DNA of 64,000 nucleotides from contig NZ_LT608328.1 in assembly GCF_900095795.1 (NCBI RefSeq), forward strand, positions 923,001-987,000. Direction: 5' to 3'. Source of the DNA: Petrimonas mucosa. Its GTDB lineage: Bacteria; Bacteroidota; Bacteroidia; Bacteroidales; Dysgonomonadaceae. Under the pieces are notes generated by a model. That model saw only the letters and a list, made by a program, of their open reading frames with translations, had not been told where the DNA came from and searched no databases. The position numbers were made by a program, and so were the translations under genes. Of this stretch, positions 57,849-64,000 are shown in pieces. How positions within the stretch are numbered: the first letter of the stretch is position 1; every line of letters begins with the position of its first letter.

Positions 57849-59000
57849 ATGGCGGCAAAAAGAGATTATTACGAAATATTGGAGGTGCCCAAGACGGCAA
57901 CGGCGGAGGAGATCAAAAAGGCTTACCGCAAGAAAGCCATCCAATACCATCCCGACAAAAATCCAGGGGATGCTACGGCCGAGGAGAAGTTCAAGGAGGC
58001 TGCCGAAGCGTATGAAGTGCTCAGTGACCAGAATAAACGGGCCCGCTACGATCAGTTCGGGCATGCGGGTGTAGGAGGAACCGCATCGGGCGGTGGATTC
58101 GGCGGAGGCATGTCGATGGAGGACATCTTCTCGCAATTTGGCGATATTTTTGGTGGCCACTTCGGCGGTTTCGGCGGTTTCGGCGGGTTTAGCAGGAGCA
58201 GCAGGCGTACCAACCGGGGATCCGATCTCCGGGTGAAGGTGAAACTCAACCTGAAAGAGATCCTTCATGGGGTGGAGAAGAAGATAAAAGTGAAGAAATA
58301 TGTGGCCTGCACCTCATGTAACGGTAACGGATCGGAGAACGGAACTTCAGTTTCCACCTGCTCCACCTGTAACGGTAGCGGTGTGGTGACCCGGGTACAG
58401 AATACCATCCTGGGACAGATGCAGACCACCACAACCTGTCCCACCTGTAACGGGGAGGGGAGGAGTATCACCAGGAGGTGTACACACTGTAACGGCGACG
58501 GCATAGTTCTGGACGAGGAGGTAATCTCCATCAAGATCCCTGCCGGTGTTGAAGAGGGTATGCAGCTCTCCATGTCGGGAAAGGGAAATGCGGCCCGTCG
58601 CGGAGGTGTCAACGGTGATCTGCTCATCCTGGTGGAAGAGGAGGAGCATCCCGATCTGATACGGGATCACAATGATGTGATATATAACCTTTTCATCAGT
58701 TTCCCGACGGCAGCGTTGGGCGGAACGGTAGAGGTTCCCACCATCGAGGGAGTAGCCAAGGTGAAGATCGAGCCGGGAACCCAGCCTGGAAAAGTACTCC
58801 GCTTGCGCAACAAGGGACTGCCAACCGTAAACGGTTACGGTACGGGCGACGAACTTGTGAATGTGAATGTATATATTCCTGAAAACTTGAGTGATGCGGA
58901 AAAGAAGAGAGTTGCGGAGCTGGACAAGTCTCCCAATTTCATTCCATCGAAATCGGCAAAAAAAAGTGTGTTCAATAAATTTCGCAAGATGTTCGATTAG
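57849..59000 (+). CDS. dnaJ: Chaperone DnaJ
   Basis: 383 residues. J-domain (1-75) with HPD at 34-36, Gly/Phe-rich linker (about 76-120) holding [10 protein letters not shown] repeats, a zinc domain with four C-x2-C-x-G-x-G repeats ([32 protein letters not shown]), and a C-terminal substrate domain. Presents unfolded proteins to DnaK and stimulates its ATPase. Follows grpE immediately and ends at a strong hairpin. Confidence 0.98.
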   Translation: MAAKRDYYEILEVPKTATAEEIKKAYRKKAIQYHPDKNPGDATAEEKFKEAAEAYEVLSDQNKRARYDQFGHAGVGGTASGGGFGGGMSMEDIFSQFGDIFGGHFGGFGGFGGFSRSSRRTNRGSDLRVKVKLNLKEILHGVEKKIKVKKYVACTSCNGNGSENGTSVSTCSTCNGSGVVTRVQNTILGQMQTTTTCPTCNGEGRSITRRCTHCNGDGIVLDEEVISIKIPAGVEEGMQLSMSGKGNAARRGGVNGDLLILVEEEEHPDLIRDHNDVIYNLFISFPTAALGGTVEVPTIEGVAKVKIEPGTQPGKVLRLRNKGLPTVNGYGTGDELVNVNVYIPENLSDAEKKRVAELDKSPNFIPSKSAKKSVFNKFRKMFD

Positions 59001-59041
59001 TCAGGCTATATGACTGTATACCTGTAAACCGGATAAAACAG

Positions 59042-59076
59042 GAGGGTGAATCACAAAGTGATTTCACCCTCTTTTT
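59042..59076 (+). terminator. Hairpin terminator after dnaJ
   Basis: A 13-bp stem with one bulged T (GAGGGTGAATCAC with GTGATTTCACCCTC), a 3-base loop and TTTTT at 59072-59076. Confidence 0.85.
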
Positions 59077-59158
59077 ATTCGGATAACCTATCTGAGAACC
59101 TATCCCAATATTCATATCTCGGGAGGTCAAGTTTTATTTTGAGACAGTCTCCTGTTCT

Positions 59159-60085
59159 TTAAAGCCGGTTACACTTTTCGAAAAAGTTGATTCTTTCAAG
59201 TTCTTCCCGGATGAGTATCTCCTCTTCGTCCGTTATATTCTGGAAAGGTGTGCGGTTTATTCCCAAATCAAGGCCGATCAGTTTCATGATCCTTTTCCCG
59301 GCGACGATATTGCCCCGGTAGCGTGCAATGACATTGATAACCTCCTGGGCAAAATTCTGGTGAGCTACCGCTTCAGCCAGCTTGCCGCTGTTATATGCCT
59401 CAATCACGCCCGTCAGCGATCGGCCGATATAGCTTCCGGTGCCGCTGATTCCACCCTGGGCACCACCCATTACCAGTGCAGAGAGGATGGTTTCGTCCTG
59501 ACCGTGCAGCATGTCGAACTTACCATTGCCGTAGAGCATGCATTGGTTGTATTCGTAGATACTTTCGTAGGTATACTTGATTCCCGCCAGGTTGGGGATG
59601 CGTCCGTCTGCCGCCTTCAGGAAGGGCAACATGGGCAGGAAGACGCCACTGAGGGCAGGAATATGGTAGAAATAGAACGGAAGATCGGGAGCTCCACAAG
59701 CAATCTCTTCGCAATATTGCACCAGCTCCTCCACTCTTCCCGCTTTGGGAAAAGGAGAGGCCATGGCTCCGATACCGAAGGCCCCGATGGCTTGGGCATG
59801 CTCTGCCATGCGGTAACAATCCTTGATGCAGGTGGCACCTACATGTACGATCACCCTGAACCCTTCCGAGGCAACCGAGATCCATTTCTCGGCCAATTTC
59901 ATCCGCTCCTCCACGGTAAGCATATACCCCTCGCCCGAAGAGCCATTGATAAACACGCCGATCAGTCCGTTTTTCTGCAACATGGCTGCATAATCGGCTA
60001 TGGGACCCATATCTACCTCTCCCTTGCTGTCGAAGGGGGTAAATGGAGCCACGATTAATCCTTTGATCTTTTCAAACTGTTTCAT
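59159..60085 (-). CDS. nanA: N-acetylneuraminate lyase
   Basis: 308 residues, DapA-like TIM barrel. The Schiff-base Lys is in LAGIKYT (near 168, equivalent to Lys165 in E. coli NanA), with the catalytic Tyr in FYFYHIPA and the phosphate/carboxylate loop GSSGEGYM. Splits sialic acid to ManNAc and pyruvate in the cytoplasm. It lies downstream of an MFS transporter and a kelch mutarotase on the same strand, completing a sialic-acid set. The gap of 168 bases before it shows nothing else. Confidence 0.93.
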   Translation of the reverse strand: MKQFEKIKGLIVAPFTPFDSKGEVDMGPIADYAAMLQKNGLIGVFINGSSGEGYMLTVEERMKLAEKWISVASEGFRVIVHVGATCIKDCYRMAEHAQAIGAFGIGAMASPFPKAGRVEELVQYCEEIACGAPDLPFYFYHIPALSGVFLPMLPFLKAADGRIPNLAGIKYTYESIYEYNQCMLYGNGKFDMLHGQDETILSALVMGGAQGGISGTGSYIGRSLTGVIEAYNSGKLAEAVAHQNFAQEVINVIARYRGNIVAGKRIMKLIGLDLGINRTPFQNITDEEEILIREELERINFFEKCNRL

Positions 60086-60253
60086 ATTTTTTCCATTTAG
60101 TCAATTTCAGCAGGTAAAACTATGTTTTTGTTCACTAACATTCGATTCCACCAGTTTTGCGACCCATTGGCCACCCTCTTGCTAAAAGAAAAACTCGTTT
60201 CGTTCAAACAGCTGTTCTTTCTAAGTGCAAGAGCGGGTGGAATGCATGAACAT

Positions 60254-61543
60254 TCACCCTTTTCTGTTGTCGGTTGGCCGACTCTCCTCTTCGGGGTAGG
60301 TCAGCTTCTCTTTAGGTTTCAGAAAAAGCAGCATCAGAAGGAGTGCAGCCAGTACCACAATTGCCAGTTTACTGAAATCTGCTCCCAGATTTCCGGCATC
60401 GGTGGAGCTGCCGAGTATCAACGTAACGGCATAGCCGGCAAAAACGCCCATCATGTTCATGATGCCGTATGCCGTGGCGCGGTATTGTTGGGGAATAATC
60501 TGGCAGAGTATCGGCATGTTGTTGGTGTCGAACATCCCGAACCCGATCCCGAAGAGCACGGCTGCCCCGACCAGTTCCATATGCGAATCTCCGAACCCCA
60601 GCAACACAAGGGAGGGGATGGTGAGCGCCAATCCGATCGTACTCGTATAGATTCGTCCCCTGATATTTTTCTGTACCCATCGGTCGGAAAGCGGTCCACC
60701 GATAAGCACACCGATAAATGAAGCGATGGCAATGGAGATGGTGGCCATGGGGCCTGCTTTTGCCATTTCAATGCCCAGGTTCCCGGAAAAGAGTGTCGGT
60801 AGCCAGTTCTTGGTAGCCCAACCCGGAAAACTTGGAGCCATGAAGTAAAAGAGCATGATCCAGAAGGAGAGGGTTCCCAGAATAACGCCGAAGGAGCGGA
60901 ATATCGACGGCTGGCCGGAGGGTGCTGCCAGCTGGCCTCTCCTTGAGACGGCTCTTTCTTTCGATGCATGCCCCTCCTTGTCGTGTAACAGGAAAATCAG
61001 TACTACAGCGTAGATAATACCGGCAATCCCGAACCAGTGGAAAACGGTATGCCAGGAGTAGTTGGCGGCAATGGTCGCTCCGAACCCGCCCAACGCCTGG
61101 CCGGTATAGAGACCCGACATGTGGATGCCGATAGCCAGTGAGCGGGTTTTTGAGGTGTGGAAATCGGCAATCATAGCCAACCCGGTGGGCAGGTAAAGCG
61201 CTTCGCTGACACCCATAAGGGCTCTCAGCCAGTAGACCTGTTGAAAAGTTTGGGCATAGCCCAGCCCGTACGTTACGGCCGACCAGACAAAGAGGCTGCC
61301 GACAATGAGCCATTTACGATTGACACGGTCGGCAATCATGCCGGCTACGGGACTCATCAATCCGTATATGAGGAGGAAGATCCCCATCACCCGTCCGAAA
61401 TTTTCGGCAATGGCCAGTTCCCTGATATCGAGCTGCATCGATGATTGCATGGTGGATAACATCTGCCGGTCGAGGTAGTTGAGTAATGCCACGAACCAGA
61501 GTAGTCCGACGACGATCCACGGATAAGCTTTGCTGTTTCTCAT
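60254..61543 (-). CDS. MFS transporter, probable sialic acid permease
   Basis: 429 residues, 12 membrane helices. The loop after helix 2 reads GMIADRVNRKWLIVG, the usual MFS motif A, and GGPLSDRW is its second copy. It is an anion:cation symporter-type MFS protein. The kelch gene overlaps it by 4 bases (ATGA) and nanA follows, so it probably imports N-acetylneuraminate. A hydrophilic central loop (about 200-220) carries charged residues. Confidence 0.88.
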   Translation of the reverse strand: MRNSKAYPWIVVGLLWFVALLNYLDRQMLSTMQSSMQLDIRELAIAENFGRVMGIFLLIYGLMSPVAGMIADRVNRKWLIVGSLFVWSAVTYGLGYAQTFQQVYWLRALMGVSEALYLPTGLAMIADFHTSKTRSLAIGIHMSGLYTGQALGGFGATIAANYSWHTVFHWFGIAGIIYAVVLIFLLHDKEGHASKERAVSRRGQLAAPSGQPSIFRSFGVILGTLSFWIMLFYFMAPSFPGWATKNWLPTLFSGNLGIEMAKAGPMATISIAIASFIGVLIGGPLSDRWVQKNIRGRIYTSTIGLALTIPSLVLLGFGDSHMELVGAAVLFGIGFGMFDTNNMPILCQIIPQQYRATAYGIMNMMGVFAGYAVTLILGSSTDAGNLGADFSKLAIVVLAALLLMLLFLKPKEKLTYPEEESRPTDNRKG

Positions 61544-62643
61544 AAATTGATCTCTCCTTTTATTGTTACCGGAGTACGTACACCAGGCTTTAGCTCGCCC
61601 TGTACGACATAAAACTCCTTTCCTTCAAAAACCAGTGTTGCTCCTGCACGTGCTGTGAGGGAGGTATCCAGTATGGTTTTCCACCCACCGGTAACGGTGT
61701 CAAATATACGACATTCGCGACTGAATTTATAATCTTCGATGGGACGTGTCATGTATTCTTTTGAAAATTCGAGGTGCAGCAGTTGTCGCCCCTCGACGGT
61801 TAACGCACCATTGTATGTGATATTGTACTGGGTAGTGATGGCATCAAGGAAGATGGTCCGGTTTACTCCTCCCATGCAGAGGATATAACGGTTCTCAACC
61901 GGCATGGCAACTGCGCCGGTCAGCGAGAAGTGCTCTCCCGTCTCCTCGTCGGTCAGCTCGCCGGTTATCTCCCATTTGCCCGCAGTTACATCGTAGCGAA
62001 GAATCTCGCTGCTTATCACCGGTTGCCTTAGGCTATCACCGCCGAAAAAACCACCGAGCAGATAGAGGTACGACCGGTTATTCTGCTTTATCGGCACCAA
62101 TAGGGGTTGAAGGCGAGGAGGTCCGGGAAATTGCGGCAGTTCCTTCCATTCCGAACCGCTCCTTGCATCGATGCAGTAGAACCGGTTTGCCGGCTTTTCG
62201 TCAATGTTCCCTCCAGCTACAAAGACTGTGTCTGCTATGGCAGATCCTGCCATGTTATCCATGGTGGCCGGGAGTTGAGGAAATGGTTTCAGTACTGCGG
62301 CTCCGGTTTCGTTCAACGAGACCCTGAGGACGCTTCTCAGCGATGTTGTCGCGTTGTTCCCCCCAACCCACAATGCACCGTCGGAAAGAGGGACAGATAC
62401 TCCGTAAGCCGCCGAATCGGGCAGATGGCCGATAAGTCTCCACTTCCCGCTCTCTTCATCGTAGCTAACGATTTCGCTGTAGTAGGCTTTTGTGCCCCCT
62501 TCGAACCCTAACTTCCCGGGGAAGTTGGCCCCGCCCGCCACAATGAGTTTGTTTCCGATCAGTGCTGCATAGCTTGCCGAAACCCCCTTGTCGAGATGCT
62601 CCGTGAGGCCATCGACAGATAATTGATTCAGTTTAAGTTCCAT
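61540..62643 (-). CDS. Kelch-repeat mutarotase (NanM-like), 5' end truncated
   Basis: 367 residues from the first available ATG. Six kelch-type repeats with GG turns (IVAGGAN, VFVAGGNI, LYLLGGFFGG, ILCMGGVN) match cyclically permuted sialic-acid mutarotases/NanM epimerases. Upstream of this ATG the same frame continues back to about 62718 as RTGALILSFLIALYAIACG, a clear lipoprotein signal with the lipid-acceptor Cys, but no ATG, GTG or TTG remains. The missing start coincides with the edge of the IS30 remnant. If only 62643 is used, the protein would stay in the cytoplasm. Confidence 0.85.
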   Translation of the reverse strand: MELKLNQLSVDGLTEHLDKGVSASYAALIGNKLIVAGGANFPGKLGFEGGTKAYYSEIVSYDEESGKWRLIGHLPDSAAYGVSVPLSDGALWVGGNNATTSLRSVLRVSLNETGAAVLKPFPQLPATMDNMAGSAIADTVFVAGGNIDEKPANRFYCIDARSGSEWKELPQFPGPPRLQPLLVPIKQNNRSYLYLLGGFFGGDSLRQPVISSEILRYDVTAGKWEITGELTDEETGEHFSLTGAVAMPVENRYILCMGGVNRTIFLDAITTQYNITYNGALTVEGRQLLHLEFSKEYMTRPIEDYKFSRECRIFDTVTGGWKTILDTSLTARAGATLVFEGKEFYVVQGELKPGVRTPVTIKGEINL

Positions 62644-62719
62644 CTTCCTGTTATTGTGATTATCGCCGCATGCAATAGCGTATAGAGCAATAAGGAACGA
62701 AAGGATGAGTGCACCGGTC

Positions 62720-62734
62720 CTAAGTTCAACTTAG
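62720..62734. repeat. Perfect palindrome at the IS30 remnant edge
   Basis: CTAAGTT-C-AACTTAG, adjoining the terminal AAGTGCAA of the IS30 remnant. It may be part of the insertion target. Confidence 0.4.
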
Positions 62735-63384
62735 AAGTGCAACATCCACGTGTTGTTTTTTGAAATGATTCTTCACAACAATCATGAAAAACACCGGGGG
62801 GGGTTGCCTAACGGCCGGGGGCGCGCAAGCCCCCGAAGAGAGTCGGACAGCAACATAAAAGAAAAAGGAGACCGAAGTCTCCCTAAAATTAACTATTATG
62901 TTGCTTATGAAAAAATACAAACAGTTAACTTCAGAACAAAGGTACGCGATTTATTTAGGTTTAGAAAACGGTGACACCCAGCGGACGATCGCTAGCTTGA
63001 TAGGTGTCAGTCCTTCAGCGGTGTCCAGGGAGTTGCAGCGCAACAAGGACAAGCGCGGGGGCTACTCGTGGCGACTGGCCCACGAGATGGCGATGGAGAG
63101 AAGGGAACGCCTGCCCGGCAACCGGTCCACCCCGGAACGGATCACGGAGATGCTGGAAGCCCCGGTGTACTTCACCGACCCCTATTTGGCATGGCAAAAA
63201 GGATCGATCGAAAACGCGAACAAGCTCATCCGGCAATACATCCCCAAGGGGGGCGTCCTTCAAGGACTATCCACCCGACAGATTGAAGCGGATACAGCAC
63301 AGGCTGAATGAAAGACCGAGGAAAAAATTGGACTTTAACACACCCAAAGTTGAGTTTTACAAACAATTAATGTAAATTGCACTT
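62735..63384 (+). mobile_element. IS30-family element remnant
   Basis: AAGTGCAA at 62735-62742 is repeated inverted as TTGCACTT at 63377-63384, bracketing a shortened IS30 transposase. At 650 bases it is about 450 shorter than a usual IS30 element. The left part (62743-62890) shows no gene. Confidence 0.6.
62898..63375 (+). pseudogene. IS30-family transposase, internally deleted and frameshifted
   Basis: The N-terminal helix-turn-helix (KQLTSEQRYAIYLGLENG, IGVSPSAVSRELQRNK) is joined near residue 90 directly to the C-terminal DDE end (KGSIENANKLIRQYIPKG), so most of the catalytic core is gone. A run of six G at 63248-63253 then shifts the frame. Removing one G restores FKDYPPDRLKRIQ to the end at 63375. 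Cannot transpose unaided. Confidence 0.88.
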
Positions 63385-64000
63385 GCTGCTTGACTCTGCC
63401 CCAGGGCAAGTTTCCGGATTTTATTTTCAATTTCGTTATTATCTATCTCGAATTTGCCGTCCGTCATCGTCCTTTCCAACCTGTCCCAAATTTTTAGAGT
63501 GTAGGCAACCGCGATTCCTATGGGAGATTTAGGCAGGACTTGCCCCCGCTGGTCTTCCAGCCACCGTTTCAGCTCTTCCATTACCGGTATTGATTGTTGT
63601 TCGCGCAGCCGGTGCCGTTCCTCGAATGGCATCTTTTCCTCACGTGCCCGTTTCTCTACCCGGTAGAGTTTCGCGAACAAGTCAAGGGCTTGACGCGATC
63701 TCGATGGCGAGTTCTCCTTGGCGTGTTCAAATTTTCGCCGGCTATGGGCCATGCATGGCAAAAGTGTGATGTGCTCCGCGTCCTTATACTGGTAATACCC
63801 CGCGTACGCGTCAGTTTGGAGCGTGCTGCGGTACCCGTCAAGAAATCCGGCGGCGACATCCTCCGAGCGGGATTTTCCGTACCTGAAGCACGCCATGCCT
63901 TCCACGGGGGCATGAAACACCCACATGTACCCCTTGTGCGTGGCTCCGGGCTTATCCGAGGTAAGAACAGGTATCGGGGATTCGTCCACCTGAAGGTAGT
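63357..64000 (-). pseudogene. IS66-family transposase (TnpC), 3' end truncated and cut by window edge
   Basis: About 213 codons are visible; the N-terminal half lies beyond the window. Motifs: VDESPIPVL, the catalytic Asp region LQTDAYAGY, CMAHSRRKF and the Glu region EIDNNEIENKIRKLALG. The normal ending (KNYLFAGS-type) is replaced after KLALG near 63405 by residues encoded by the IS30 remnant. So the IS30 element inserted into, or was joined to, an older IS66 copy. Confidence 0.88.

Overview
The window looks like the chromosome of a Bacteroidota bacterium, most likely order Bacteroidales. The evidence is SusC/SusD pairs, a hybrid two-component sensor, TonB-dependent receptors, weak Shine-Dalgarno sites, and repeated -7 boxes of the TAnnTTTG type placed just upstream of genes. 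A Dysgonomonadaceae-like host is a guess. No rRNA, tRNA or CRISPR array was seen.

Layout. 1-3.3 kb: cut-off hybrid sensor and a decayed glycosidase relic. 3.3-11.5 kb: housekeeping genes (rubrerythrin, ABC-F protein, an outer-membrane helix-hairpin-helix protein, Lon, tRNA methyltransferase). 11.6-19.1 kb: an esterase, then a MacB-like tripartite efflux operon ending in a repeat-rich GIN-domain protein. 19.2-24.9 kb: TonB receptor, exported isoaspartate methyltransferase, a murein-peptide recycling pair (NlpC/P60 peptidase and dipeptide epimerase), DUF486 protein.

25.0-46.7 kb is the most interesting part. A sugar transporter, a TIM-barrel protein, a Gfo/Idh/MocA dehydrogenase, a 6PGDH-like enzyme, an AraD-like class II aldolase, a DUF4038/GH140-like glycosidase, SusC, SusD and a DUF5000-type surface lipoprotein form one run. 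A GntR/FCD regulator and an ApnL-like lactonase lie at its far end. The enzyme set fits oxidative D-apiose catabolism: apiose dehydrogenase, apionolactonase, apionate oxidoisomerase and 3-oxo-isoapionate decarboxylase. It is coupled to a glycan-uptake locus, as expected for apiose cut from plant cell wall. The locus is split by a low-GC erm gene, two IS4-type transposases and an anomalous stretch at 38.69-39.55 kb that reads like two unrelated templates merged. The glycoside hydrolase after the insertion carries an in-frame stop.

46.8-59.1 kb: nicotinamidase, radical SAM/SPASM protein, TonB receptor, DUF554 and amino-acid permease pair, DUF4494, YggS, a dihydroorotate-dehydrogenase-like gene with an OxyR-type regulator, HD-domain protein, grpE-dnaJ. 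59.2-62.7 kb: a sialic-acid set (nanA, MFS transporter, kelch mutarotase) whose first gene has lost its start codon beside an IS30 remnant. 63.4-64 kb: truncated IS66 transposase.

Sequence-quality caution: several breaks fall in short homopolymers (28191, 28220, 38543, 63248), so some pseudogene calls may be base-calling errors.
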